DNA of 64,000 nt, from positions 248,001-312,000 of the forward strand of contig NZ_JADDJF010000001.1 in NCBI RefSeq assembly GCF_017811755.1, read 5' to 3'. This DNA is from Pararhodobacter sp. SW119. GTDB lineage: Bacteria; Pseudomonadota; Alphaproteobacteria; Rhodobacterales; Rhodobacteraceae. The first letter of the stretch is position 1. Every line of letters begins with the position of its first letter. Positions 54,448-63,363 of this stretch are shown in pieces. The position numbers and the translations under genes were made by a program. The notes beneath the pieces are model-generated. The model did no database searches. It worked only from the letters and a program-made list of their open reading frames with translations, and was not told where the DNA came from.

Positions 54448-55194
54448 TCAGCCGCGCAGCGCCGGGAAGGACGGCGTCGGATCGGCAAAACGCGGCGGCA
54501 CCAGGGCCGAGTGGAACCAGGTGACGAAGCTTGCGATCGAAAAGACCGGCAGGCCGGTGGCGGCCCGGATATCGGCCGCATAGGGCACCATGTTCGTGCA
54601 TTCCAGCACCAGCGCGCCCAGTTCCGGATGCGCGCGCTGCAGCGCCAGCGCGGCGGAAACGTTGTCCTCGCGCGCCGCCGCCACGTCGAGTTCCGGCTCG
54701 TTGCCGATGATCACGCGGGTGAATTCGCGCCCGCCCTCGGTGGTGCCGATCGGTGTGTCCGCCGGCACGCCCGCACGCTCCAGATGCAGCGGCGTCAGGG
54801 TGGAGGCCGATATCGTCAGGATCCCCGCCCGACGCCCCGGCGCAAGCAGACTGTTCACCGTCGCCACCTGCATCAGCGACGAGGTCGCCACCGGCACCGG
54901 CACCGCCGCCGCGATCTCGTCCTGGAAGATCGACAGGAAGCCGCAGTTGGTGGTGATGCCGTCGGCGCCTTCCGCGACCAGGTCGCGCGCGGCGTCGATG
55001 AAGGCGTCGAGCATCCCCTCGGCCCGGCGGCGCACCACCAGGTCGGGGCTGGCGTTGCGCACCACGCGGTAGAGGACGGGAAAGGGCCAGCTGAGCGCGT
55101 TGCCCATGTCGCCGGGGATGCGCGGAAAGCGCGCCTCGAGCATCAGGATGCCCACCGCCGCCCCGTAGACCGCCTTGCCGCCGCCAACCTTCAT
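54448..55194 (-). CDS. Aspartate/glutamate racemase family protein
   Basis: A 248-residue Asp/Glu/hydantoin-racemase-fold protein with two catalytic-type cysteines: one in ITTNCGFLS near residue 87 and one in ALVLECTNMVPY near residue 192. Both cysteines argue for a racemase; related enzymes with one cysteine are decarboxylases or isomerases (arylmalonate or maleate type). ATG 55194 starts a normal N-terminus; in-frame sequence upstream is Arg/Pro-rich. It is divergent from the enolase-type gene and close to two D-amino-acid dehydrogenase genes, which suggests that L- and D-forms of the substrate are interconverted before oxidation. Confidence 0.83.
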   Translation of the reverse strand: MKVGGGKAVYGAAVGILMLEARFPRIPGDMGNALSWPFPVLYRVVRNASPDLVVRRRAEGMLDAFIDAARDLVAEGADGITTNCGFLSIFQDEIAAAVPVPVATSSLMQVATVNSLLAPGRRAGILTISASTLTPLHLERAGVPADTPIGTTEGGREFTRVIIGNEPELDVAAAREDNVSAALALQRAHPELGALVLECTNMVPYAADIRAATGLPVFSIASFVTWFHSALVPPRFADPTPSFPALRG

Positions 55195-55525
55195 GCCCGC
55201 CCCTTCGTCATCGCCGATTTCTCTCGGCCGCCGCCGTGATTTCCGCCCGGCGCGCGGTCTTGCCACCGGTTTTCCGGTCCGCAGCACTTCCCGCCGCGGC
55301 AACTTGACTCACCCCCACAGAGTTTGCAAGCTGTGTTGAACACGGGGCTGTGTACAATGGAGCATGCAAAGTGTCAGCGGGTGGCGAGATCAGGGAAGCG
55401 GCCGAAGTCATCGCCAGGTTTCGGCGTCGTGCCGCGCTAGCCGTTATGCCGGCGCGCAGGGCTTGCGGGGATCCGTTCGGGCCCTTGCCGCTGCGCGCCG
55501 CCCCACCTGTGAACGGGTCGACCGC
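55195..55525. other. 331-bp divergent promoter region between racemase and enolase-type genes
   Basis: This gap holds no convincing gene. An interrupted palindrome GTGTTGAACAC (55333-55343) and TGTGTACA (55349-55356, 7 of 8 match to TGTATACA) lie near its middle and may be operator sites. TACAAT at 55353-55358 resembles a -10 box but I find no well-spaced -35 partner. Open frames crossing it are Arg/Pro-rich and not protein-like. Confidence 0.4.
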
Positions 55526-56668
55526 ATGACCGCCGACCTTTCCCAGCGGATCGTCGGGTTCGATCTATGGCACCTGGAATTGCCGGTGGTGTCGCGCCGC
55601 GACCACGGGATCGGAAGCGTCGCCGGCACGGTCGAGGTTGTCGTGCTGCGCCTGACCGCGGAAGACGGCACCCAGGGCTATGGCGAGGCGGCCTGCTGGT
55701 CGGTCTTCACCGGCTCGCCCGAAGCCAGCCTGGCCGCGCTCGACCGCTATATCTGCCCCCTCGCGCTGCACCGGCCGCTTGTCGAAGCCGCTGGCATGAT
55801 GGAAGCCGCCGCGCGCGTCGTGGCGCATTGCACCGAGGCAAAGGCGGCGCTGGAAACCGCGCTGCTGGATCTGGTCGGCCGGGTCGCCGGGCTGCCGGTC
55901 TGGGCCTTGCTGGGCGGCTGCGCGCAGGCCGAGATTCCGCTTTCCGTCTCGCTCGCCGATCCGGACTTCGGCGCCGATCTGGCACTGCTCGACCGGCTGC
56001 GGGCGGATGGTGTCGGCATCGTGAAGCTGAAGGCCGGTGTCGCCGGGCACCGGTTCGACCTGGAGCGGCTGGAACGGTTGCGGCGCGACCATGCCGACAT
56101 CGCGATACGCGTCGATTACAACCAGGGCCTGGGCCCGGCCGAGGCCGCCGCCTGCCTGCGCGACGTGGCAACCTTCCGCCCCGATTTCATCGAGCAGCCG
56201 GTCGCCGCATCGCAGTTCGCGCTGATGCGCCGCCTGCGCGAGGCGATCGACGTGCCACTTCTTGCCGACGAAAGCGTCTTCGGACCCGAAGACATGCTGC
56301 GCGCGATCGCGGAGGGCATCTGCGACGGCGTCTCGGTCAAGGTGATGAAGGCCGGCGGGCTGCGGCGTGCACAGTCGGTGGCCCAGATGGCGGCGGCGGC
56401 GGGCCTTTCCGCCTATGGCGGTGACATGTTCGAGACGGGGCTGGGCCATCTTGCCGGTGCCCAAATGATCGCCGCGACGCCCGCCATCGGGCTGGGCTGC
56501 GAATTCTACCAGGCCCGCTACTACCTTGCCGAAGATATCCTTGCGCAACCCTTTCCGATCCGCGAAGGTCGGGTCGTGGTGCCGCCGGGGCCGGGCCTGG
56601 GTATTGCCGTCGATACCGACCGCCTTGCCCGATTTTCCCGCCGCACCCTGACCCGAGAGGCCGCATGA
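55526..56668 (+). CDS. Enolase-superfamily enzyme (muconate lactonizing/dipeptide epimerase type)
   Basis: A 380-residue MR/MLE family enzyme. The barrel has the base motif [12 protein letters not shown] (Lys-x-Lys), the three metal ligands in RVDYNQG, FIEQPV and LADESV, and the opposite lysine in [10 protein letters not shown]. This Lys/Asp/Glu/Asp/Lys set is that of the MLE subgroup, which includes cycloisomerases, N-succinylamino-acid racemases, dipeptide epimerases and betaine/hydroxyproline epimerases. All catalytic residues are intact. The ATG is the first in the conserved region. The neighbouring DadA gene favours an amino-acid or betaine epimerase, but that is inference. Confidence 0.88.
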   Translation: MTADLSQRIVGFDLWHLELPVVSRRDHGIGSVAGTVEVVVLRLTAEDGTQGYGEAACWSVFTGSPEASLAALDRYICPLALHRPLVEAAGMMEAAARVVAHCTEAKAALETALLDLVGRVAGLPVWALLGGCAQAEIPLSVSLADPDFGADLALLDRLRADGVGIVKLKAGVAGHRFDLERLERLRRDHADIAIRVDYNQGLGPAEAAACLRDVATFRPDFIEQPVAASQFALMRRLREAIDVPLLADESVFGPEDMLRAIAEGICDGVSVKVMKAGGLRRAQSVAQMAAAAGLSAYGGDMFETGLGHLAGAQMIAATPAIGLGCEFYQARYYLAEDILAQPFPIREGRVVVPPGPGLGIAVDTDRLARFSRRTLTREAA

Positions 56669-57984
56669 GCACGACCGACACGCTGCCCCAGGACCAGAGC
56701 GCCGACAGCGCAGGCGGCCCGGCCGCGGCTTCCGGAACGGTTGCCATTATCGGGGCCGGGATCGTCGGCGTCGCCACCGCGCTCTGGCTGCAGCGCTTCG
56801 GGCGCAAGGTGATCCTGATCGACCGCGCCGGCCCAGCCGAGGGGGCGAGCTTTGGAAACGGCGGCGTGCTGGCCGCCTGTTCGGTGGTGCCGGTCACGGT
56901 GCCAGGGCTTCTGGCCAAGGCGCCGCGGATGCTGTTCGATCCCGGCCAGCCGCTGTTCCTGCGCTGGGGCTATCTGCCCCGGCTCGCGCCCTGGCTGATC
57001 CGCTACCTGCGGCACGGCAATGCCGCCGATGTCCGCCGCATCGCCACGGCGCTGCACGGGATCATCGGGGATAGCCTTGCCGATCATCGGGCGCTGGCGG
57101 CCGGCACCGGGGCCGAGCGTTTCGTCGTGCCCTCCGACTACATGTTCCTCTACCGCGACCGCGCCGCCTATGACGCCGACGCCTTCGGCTGGGAAATCCG
57201 CCGCGACCTCGGCCTGACCTATGAGGAAATGGACGGCGAGGCGCTGCGCGCGCATGATCCAGTCTACGGCCCCGCGGTCGGGTATGCCGTGCGCGTCCCC
57301 GATCACGGCCGCATTTCCGATCCGGGCGCCTATGTGCGCGCGCTGGCCGATCACGTCGTGGCCCAGGGCGGCGCGCTGCGCATTGCCGAGGTGACGGATA
57401 TTGCCTGCAGCGATGGCCGCGTCACCGGGCTGCGGCTGCGCGCCCGCGACGGCACCGCCGAAACGCTGGAATGCGACGCCGCGGTGATCGCCACCGGCGC
57501 CTGGTCCGGCGCGCTGGCCGCGAAGCTGGGCCTCAAGGTTCCGCTGGAAAGCGAGCGTGGCTATCACATCGAGCTTTGGGAGCCGAGCGCGATGCCAAAG
57601 GCGCCCGGGATGATCGCGGCGGGCAAGTTCGTCGCCACGCCGATGGAGGGGCGCCTGCGCCTTGCTGGCGTGGTGGAGTTCGGCGGCCTCGACGCGCCGC
57701 CCTCGCGCCCGCCGGTCGAGTTTCTCAAGCGGCAGGTCGCGGCGGCCTTTCCCGGCCTGACCTGGCGCAAGATGACCGAGTGGATGGGCCATCGCCCGGC
57801 GCCGACCGATTCGATCCCGCTGATCGGGCCGGTGCCCGGGGTCAGCGGCGCCTACCTTGCCTTCGGGCACCACCACGTCGGCCTGACCGGCGGGCCGCGC
57901 ACCGGACAGCTTCTGGCGCAGCTGATCGCCGGGAAACGCCCGAACATAGACCTTGCGCCCTATGCGCCTTCACGCTTTCAATAA
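56665..57984 (+). CDS. DadA-type FAD-dependent D-amino-acid dehydrogenase, copy 2
   Basis: A 439-residue flavoprotein of the same family as the gene at 52046. It has [20 protein letters not shown] after a 25-residue hydrophilic N-terminal extension, [20 protein letters not shown], the [16 protein letters not shown] region and a C-terminal [20 protein letters not shown] with [15 protein letters not shown]. Its start overlaps the enolase-type gene by 4 bp and the TRAP receptor follows within about 30 bp, so all belong to one plus-strand operon. Confidence 0.9.
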   Translation: MSTTDTLPQDQSADSAGGPAAASGTVAIIGAGIVGVATALWLQRFGRKVILIDRAGPAEGASFGNGGVLAACSVVPVTVPGLLAKAPRMLFDPGQPLFLRWGYLPRLAPWLIRYLRHGNAADVRRIATALHGIIGDSLADHRALAAGTGAERFVVPSDYMFLYRDRAAYDADAFGWEIRRDLGLTYEEMDGEALRAHDPVYGPAVGYAVRVPDHGRISDPGAYVRALADHVVAQGGALRIAEVTDIACSDGRVTGLRLRARDGTAETLECDAAVIATGAWSGALAAKLGLKVPLESERGYHIELWEPSAMPKAPGMIAAGKFVATPMEGRLRLAGVVEFGGLDAPPSRPPVEFLKRQVAAAFPGLTWRKMTEWMGHRPAPTDSIPLIGPVPGVSGAYLAFGHHHVGLTGGPRTGQLLAQLIAGKRPNIDLAPYAPSRFQ

Positions 57985-58015
57985 CGACAAGCCGCAACCG
58001 ACAGGGAGAATGATG

Positions 58016-58993
58016 ATGCGGACGATGACCACCCTCATGACTGCCACGGCGCTGACTGCGGTCGGCGTTTCGGCCATCACGGCCGAGACCTGGGACCTGC
58101 CGATGGCCTATCCGGCGACCAATATCCATTCCGAGAACGCCGCGGAATTCGCCTCCTGCGTCGCGGATGCGACCGACGGCGCGATCGAGATCGTCACCCA
58201 CCCCAACGGCTCGCTTTTCGCCGGCAACGACATCAAGCGCGCCGTGCAGACCGGCCAGGCGCCCATCGGCGAGCGCCTGATCTCGGCTCACCAGAACGAG
58301 AATCCGCTCTTCGGTATCGACTCCATCCCGTTCCTGGCGACATCGTTCGATGATCACGAGGAACTTTGGGAAGTCGCGGGTCCGGCGGTCGCCGAACTGC
58401 TCGACTCGCAGAACCTCGTCTACCTCTACTCGGTCGCCTGGCCGCCGCAGGGGCTCTACTTCAAGCGCGAGATCAACTCGGTCTCCGACATGGAGGGGAT
58501 CCGCTTCCGCTCCTACAACACCGCCACGGCGCGGCTGGCCGAACTGACCGGCATGCGCCCCGTGCAGATCGAGGCCGCCGAACTCAGCCAGGCGCTGGCC
58601 ACCGGCGTGGCCGAGAGCTTCATCTCCTCGGGCGCGACCGGCTATGACAGCCAGGTCTGGGAAAGCCTGACGCATTTCTACGAGGTCGACGCCTGGCTGC
58701 CGCGCAACATCATCTTCGCCAACAAGCAGGCCTGGGAAGGTCTGGACGAGGACACGCAATCCGCCATCCGCGACTGCGCCGCGGAAGCCAAGGAACGCGG
58801 ACTGGAGATGTCGAAGGAATACACCAACTTCACCCTCGACGGGTTGCGCGACGGCGGCATGATCGTCCAGCGCGCCAGCGACGAGCTGATGGAAGGTTTG
58901 CGCGAAATCGGCGACACCATGACCGAGGAATGGCTGGAAAGCGCCGGCGAGACCGGCCGTGAAGTGATCGAGGCGTATCGCAGCGCCGACTGA
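58016..58993 (+). CDS. TRAP solute-binding protein, block B
   Basis: A 325-residue DctP-type receptor with a signal peptide ending near SAITAET. Marks are NIHSENAAEFASCVADATDG, HPNGSLFAGNDIKRAVQTGQ and the ligand strand MEGIRFRSYNTATARLAELT, with the conserved Arg. Three consecutive ATGs start it; 58016 has the best spacing to AGGGAG, but 58010 or 58013 are possible. The ligand is unknown; by operon context it should be the substrate of the epimerase and DadA genes. Confidence 0.92.
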   Translation: MRTMTTLMTATALTAVGVSAITAETWDLPMAYPATNIHSENAAEFASCVADATDGAIEIVTHPNGSLFAGNDIKRAVQTGQAPIGERLISAHQNENPLFGIDSIPFLATSFDDHEELWEVAGPAVAELLDSQNLVYLYSVAWPPQGLYFKREINSVSDMEGIRFRSYNTATARLAELTGMRPVQIEAAELSQALATGVAESFISSGATGYDSQVWESLTHFYEVDAWLPRNIIFANKQAWEGLDEDTQSAIRDCAAEAKERGLEMSKEYTNFTLDGLRDGGMIVQRASDELMEGLREIGDTMTEEWLESAGETGREVIEAYRSAD

Positions 58994-59034
58994 CCACTCG
59001 CTTCGGGACGCGGCCGCCTGCGCGCCGCGTCCCG

Positions 59035-59090
59035 CCACTCTGGTCCGACCTCCACCACTTTTGTCCGACCCCCATCACTTTTGTCCGACC
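59035..59090 (+). repeat. Three 16-bp direct repeats with 20-bp period
   Basis: Copies at 59035-59050, 59055-59070 and 59075-59090 read CCACTCTGGTCCGACC, CCACTTTTGTCCGACC and TCACTTTTGTCCGACC. They fill the 117-bp gap between the TRAP receptor and small-permease genes. The first contains TGGTCCGACC, close to the TGGTCnGACCA operator core of FadR-like GntR proteins. The 20-bp period puts the copies nearly on one face of the helix. Confidence 0.7.
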
Positions 59091-59110
59091 CAACGACGAC
59101 GGAGGCGATC

Positions 59111-59644
59111 ATGGCCCGAATGCTCGGCCTTGTGCGACGCATTCTCGATACGATCTATCTGATCGGCGGCTATATCGGGGCGGCCTTCCTGATCACGATC
59201 CTGTTTCTGATCACCGCGCAGATGATCGCGCGCTGGACCGGCCTGACGATTCCCGGCGCGTCGGATTACGCCGGCTACGCGATGGCCGGCGCCTCGTTCA
59301 TGGCGTTCGCCTACGCGCTCAACACCGGCTCGCATATCCGCGTCACGCTCGCCCTGACCGCGCTGGGCCGCTGGCGCCGATGGGGCGAGGTGTGGTGCCT
59401 TTCGATCGGCGCGGTAGTGGTCAGCTACATATTTTACAACGCCTGGAACGCGGTCTACTGGTCGCGGCTCCTGGGCGATGTCAGCCAGGGGCAGGACGCG
59501 ACGCCCCTCTGGATCCCGCAGATCGTGATGGTGATCGGCTCGGCGCTGCTTGCGATCTGCCTGTGGGACAACCTGATCCGCATGATCTTCACCGGCACCT
59601 CGGGCACCGAGGGCAGCGCCGGCGACGCGGCGCAATCCGAATAA
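59111..59644 (+). CDS. TRAP small permease, block B
   Basis: A 177-residue DctQ-type protein with four membrane helices; IPGASDYAGYAMAGASFMAF (acidic residue before helix 2) is typical. ATG 59111 has GGAGG upstream and begins the basic N-terminus MARMLGLVRR; an in-frame start at 59081 would lie inside the direct repeats. It follows the receptor by 117 bp, an unusually long gap for this operon. Confidence 0.9.
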   Translation: MARMLGLVRRILDTIYLIGGYIGAAFLITILFLITAQMIARWTGLTIPGASDYAGYAMAGASFMAFAYALNTGSHIRVTLALTALGRWRRWGEVWCLSIGAVVVSYIFYNAWNAVYWSRLLGDVSQGQDATPLWIPQIVMVIGSALLAICLWDNLIRMIFTGTSGTEGSAGDAAQSE

Positions 59645-59656
59645 GGGGCTTCCTGG

Positions 59657-60970
59657 ATGGAACAACTCGCGCCGATCGCGATCTTTCTCTTCGTGCTGTT
59701 TCTGCTGCTGGGCACCGGCGTCTGGGTGGGGCTGGCGCTGGTCGGCGTCGCCTGGGTGGGGATGGAACTGTTCACCGCGCGCCCCGCCGGGGACGCGATG
59801 ATCACGGTGATGTGGCGCTCCTCGTCGTCCTGGACGCTGACCGCGCTGCCGTTATTCATCTGGATGGGCGAGATCCTCTACCGAACACGCCTGTCCGAGG
59901 ACATGTTTCGCGGCCTCTCGCCTTGGCTGGCGCGGCTGCCCGGCGGGCTGGTGCATACCAATATCGTCGGCTGCACGGTCTTCGCCGCGGTTTCGGGGTC
60001 TTCGGCGGCGACGCTGACCACCGTGGGCAAGATGTCCATCCCCGAACTGCGCAAGCGCAACTACCCCGAGACGATGGTGATCGGCACGCTGGCCGGCGCG
60101 GCCACGCTGGGCCTGATGATCCCGCCGTCGCTGGCGCTGATCGTCTATGGCGTCACCGTCAACGAATCGATCACCCGGCTTTTCATGGCGGGGGTTTTCC
60201 CCGGCCTGGTGCTGGCGGGGATGTTCATGGCCTATGTCGCCATCGCCGCGACCCTCTCGCGCAACTTCAACCCGACGCCAGAGCCGCGCACAACCTTCAT
60301 GTGGAAGGTGAAGAATTCGCGCTCGCTCATTCCGGTGATGATCCTGATCCTCGTCGTGATCGGCTCGATGTATCTGGGTTACGCCACCGCGACCGAAGCG
60401 GCGGCCTTCGGGGTGATCGGGGCGCTGATCCTTGCCGCGACGCAGGGGATGCTGAGCTGGCACACCTTCATCGAAAGCCTGCTCGGCGCCACCCGCACCT
60501 CGGCGATGATCGCGCTGATCCTTGCCGGCGCGGCGTTCCTGTCGCTGTCGATGGGGTTCACCGGACTGCCGCGCGGGCTGGCGCAGTTCATCGACGGGCT
60601 CGATCTGTCCACCTTCCAGTTGCTGATGGTGCTTCTGGTCTTCTACATCATCCTCGGCATGTTCCTGGACGGGATTTCCTCGGTCGTGCTGACCATGGCG
60701 ATTGTCGAGCCGATGATCCGGCAGGCGGGGATCGACATGATCTGGTTCGGCATCTTCATCGTCGTCGTGGTGGAAATGGCGCAGATCACGCCGCCCATCG
60801 GCTTCAACCTCTTCGTCCTGCAGGGGATGACGAAACACCAGATGACCTTCATCTCCTGGGCGGCGCTGCCGATGTTCCTGATCATGGTGCTGATGGTCTT
60901 CGTGCTCATCGCGTTTCCCGAAATCGCCACCTGGCTGCCCGAGAACATCCGCCAACGACCGGGCGCCTAG
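59657..60970 (+). CDS. TRAP large permease, block B
   Basis: A 437-residue DctM-type subunit. SWTLTALPLFIWMGEILYRT, VSGSSAATLTTVGKMSIPEL, LGLMIPPSLALIVYGVTVNE and QITPPIGFNLFVLQGMTKHQ are diagnostic. It completes the second plus-strand dctPQM set and precedes the enoyl-CoA hydratase gene by 99 bp. Confidence 0.95.
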   Translation: MEQLAPIAIFLFVLFLLLGTGVWVGLALVGVAWVGMELFTARPAGDAMITVMWRSSSSWTLTALPLFIWMGEILYRTRLSEDMFRGLSPWLARLPGGLVHTNIVGCTVFAAVSGSSAATLTTVGKMSIPELRKRNYPETMVIGTLAGAATLGLMIPPSLALIVYGVTVNESITRLFMAGVFPGLVLAGMFMAYVAIAATLSRNFNPTPEPRTTFMWKVKNSRSLIPVMILILVVIGSMYLGYATATEAAAFGVIGALILAATQGMLSWHTFIESLLGATRTSAMIALILAGAAFLSLSMGFTGLPRGLAQFIDGLDLSTFQLLMVLLVFYIILGMFLDGISSVVLTMAIVEPMIRQAGIDMIWFGIFIVVVVEMAQITPPIGFNLFVLQGMTKHQMTFISWAALPMFLIMVLMVFVLIAFPEIATWLPENIRQRPGA

Positions 60971-61069
60971 TAAATGAGCACCGGGTGACCACGCGACCGC
61001 CGGCGCCCGGCCGCAACCCGGCGCGGCCGGGCGCTGGCGGTCCTGTCTGAAACGATCCAGGAGGGTCCC

Positions 61070-61834
61070 ATGCCGGACTACATCATCCTTGAAACCCGCG
61101 GCGCCGTGCGCCTGATCACCCTGGACCGGCCCGAGGTGATGAACGCCTGGCACCGGCCGATGCGCCAGGAACTCGTCGCCGCATTGCACGACGCCAATGC
61201 CGACGCCGATGTCCGCGCGGTGGTGCTGACCGGCGCCGGCGATCGGGCCTTCGGCGCCGGGCAGGACCTGGGCGAGGCGCATGGCTTCGACGCCGACCGC
61301 GCGCGCGAATGGATCGACGAATGGGCCGAGCTTTACGGCGCGCTGCGCGCCCTCGACAAACCCTCGATCGCGGCGCTGAACGGGGTCGCGGCGGGCTCGG
61401 CCTTCCAGTTCGTGCTGCTGTGCGATCTGCGCGTCGGGCATGCCGATGTCCGCATGGGTCAGCCCGAGATCGACGCCGGCATTCCCAGCACCACCGGCCC
61501 CTGGGTGATGCTGGACCGGATCGGCCTTGCCCGCACGATCGAGCTGACCCTGACCGGCCGCCTGATGGACGGCGAGGAATGCCACCGCCTCGGCCTGATC
61601 TCGCGGCTCGTCCCGGCGGCGCAGGTGCTGCCCGAGGCGCTTGCGCTGGCCGAGGAACTCGCCGCCAAGCCGCCCGTCGCGATGCGGCTGAACAAGCGCC
61701 GCTTCCGCGAGTTGACCGAAGCCTCCTTCCGCGAGGCGCTGGACGCCGGCGCCCGCACCCAGGCCGAAGCCTACGGCACCGGCGAACCGGCGCGGATGAT
61801 GGAGGCTTTCATGGCCCAGCGCGGCCGGAAATGA
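61070..61834 (+). CDS. Enoyl-CoA hydratase/isomerase family protein
   Basis: A 254-residue crotonase-fold enzyme. GDRAFGAGQDLGEA and NGVAAGSAFQFVLLCDLRVG form the oxyanion hole, and GQPEIDAGIPSTTGPWVMLD contains the Glu position used in hydration (rat Glu144 equivalent). Length is normal. It probably adds water to, or isomerises, an acyl-CoA made by the ligase encoded in the overlapping next gene. Confidence 0.92.
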   Translation: MPDYIILETRGAVRLITLDRPEVMNAWHRPMRQELVAALHDANADADVRAVVLTGAGDRAFGAGQDLGEAHGFDADRAREWIDEWAELYGALRALDKPSIAALNGVAAGSAFQFVLLCDLRVGHADVRMGQPEIDAGIPSTTGPWVMLDRIGLARTIELTLTGRLMDGEECHRLGLISRLVPAAQVLPEALALAEELAAKPPVAMRLNKRRFRELTEASFREALDAGARTQAEAYGTGEPARMMEAFMAQRGRK

Positions 61835-63363
61835 CGACAGAGACGCCGCCGCCCGGCGGCTTCCTGGAACCGATCCTGACCCTCGCCTGCGACCGGCCCG
61901 AGCGCGTCTTCGCCCGTTTTGACGGCGAGGCGCTGCGCTTCGGCGACCTCGACCGGCGCACCGCGGCGCTCGCGGCGGGGCTGACCGCGCGCGGCCTGCG
62001 CCCCGGCGCCGTGGTCGCGGTGATGCTGCGCAACTCGCTCGACGCGGTGCTGACGATCCTTGCGCTGGCTCGGGCCGGGATGGTCTGGGTGCCGGTCAAT
62101 GCCCAGGCGCAGGGGCCGGGCCTGCGCCACATCCTCGATCATTCCGACCCGGCGCTGGTGATCGCCGAGCCCGACCTCGCCCCCGCGATCGCGGCCTGCG
62201 GCGCCGGCGCGCGCCCGCTCCTGCGCCGCGGCGCCGAGCTTCAGGCGCTGCTCGACGGCCCGGCCGCGCCCGCGACCCCGCCGCCCGCGCCCGATGCCCG
62301 CTTCGCGCTGATGTACACCTCGGGCACCACCGGGCCGGCCAAGGGCGTGCCGGTGACCCACCGCATGATGCGCATCGCCGCCGAAGGGGTGGCCCAAGTG
62401 ACCGACGCGCGCCCCGGCGACGTCATGTTCATGTGGGAGCCACTCTACCACATCGGCGGCGCGCAGATGCTCGGCCTGCCGGGGCTCGTCGATGTAGAGC
62501 TGGCGATGACCGCCTCCTTCAGCGCGCGGCGGTTCTGGGGGCAGGTCGCGGCCAGCCGGGCGACGCATGTCCACTACCTCGGCGGGATCCTGCAGATCCT
62601 GCTCAAGCAGCCCGACAGCCCCGAGGAACGCGCGACCCGCCTGCGCGTCCTCTGGGGCGGCGGCTGCCCCGCCGAGGTGTTCGAGGCCGCCCGCGCCCGC
62701 TGGGGCTTCGCGATCCGCGAATGCTACGGCATGACCGAAATGTCCTCGATCACCACCGTGTCGGACGGCGGCACCGCGGGGGTGGTGGGCAAGCCGCTGC
62801 CCTGGTTCGACGTCAGCATCCGCGATGCGCAGGGCCGCGCCCTGCCGACCGGCGCGCGCGGCGAGATCGTGGTCGAAACCCGCGATCCCGGCGCCTTCTT
62901 CGCGGGCTACCACCAGAACCCCGAGGCCACGCGCAAGACCCTGCGCGCCGGCCGCCTGCACACCGGCGATGTCGGATCGCTGGACGACAGCGGCACCTTG
63001 CGGTTTCACGGCCGGCTCAGCGACGCGCTGCGCATCCGCGGCGAAAACGTCTCCGCCTGGGAGATCGAACATGTCGTCACTAGCCACCCGGATGTGGCCG
63101 ATTGCGCCGTCACCGCCACCGCCGCCGAGATCGGCGAGCAGGAGGCCGTCCTCCACGTCCAGCCGCGCGCCGGTGCCGCGCTCGACCCCGCGACGCTCGC
63201 CGCCTGGCTCGAACCGCGCCTCGCGCGCTACCAGTTGCCCCGCTACTTCCGGCTGGTCGAGGGTTTTCCCCGCACCCCCAGCCAGCGGATCATGAAACAC
63301 AAGCTGCCCCAGGGCCACGATGGCGCCTGGGACCGGCTGGCCAGAACCGAGGTGACCCGATGA
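61831..63363 (+). CDS. ANL-superfamily acyl-CoA ligase (CaiC-like class)
   Basis: A 510-residue AMP-forming acid:CoA ligase. P-loop MYTSGTTGPAKGVPVTH near residue 165, the A5 motif ECYGMTEMSSITTVS, the A7-A8 region HTGDVGSLDDSGTLRFHGRL with RGENVSAWEIE, and the C-terminal lysine region RTPSQRIMKHKL are all present. The substrate may be a crotonobetaine-like or short acid, but sequence alone cannot say. Its ATG overlaps the hydratase stop by 4 bp. Confidence 0.9.
   Translation: MTTETPPPGGFLEPILTLACDRPERVFARFDGEALRFGDLDRRTAALAAGLTARGLRPGAVVAVMLRNSLDAVLTILALARAGMVWVPVNAQAQGPGLRHILDHSDPALVIAEPDLAPAIAACGAGARPLLRRGAELQALLDGPAAPATPPPAPDARFALMYTSGTTGPAKGVPVTHRMMRIAAEGVAQVTDARPGDVMFMWEPLYHIGGAQMLGLPGLVDVELAMTASFSARRFWGQVAASRATHVHYLGGILQILLKQPDSPEERATRLRVLWGGGCPAEVFEAARARWGFAIRECYGMTEMSSITTVSDGGTAGVVGKPLPWFDVSIRDAQGRALPTGARGEIVVETRDPGAFFAGYHQNPEATRKTLRAGRLHTGDVGSLDDSGTLRFHGRLSDALRIRGENVSAWEIEHVVTSHPDVADCAVTATAAEIGEQEAVLHVQPRAGAALDPATLAAWLEPRLARYQLPRYFRLVEGFPRTPSQRIMKHKLPQGHDGAWDRLARTEVTR

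Noticed and set aside
55364-55525. Small protein or enolase extension in the 331-bp gap
   Set aside because: The translated sequence is Arg/Ser/Gly-rich without a ribosome-binding site, and the enolase-type domain begins normally at 55526.
59035-59090. Possible CRISPR array
   Set aside because: Only three 16-bp units with 4-bp gaps; repeats and spacers are far too short and no cas gene is present.
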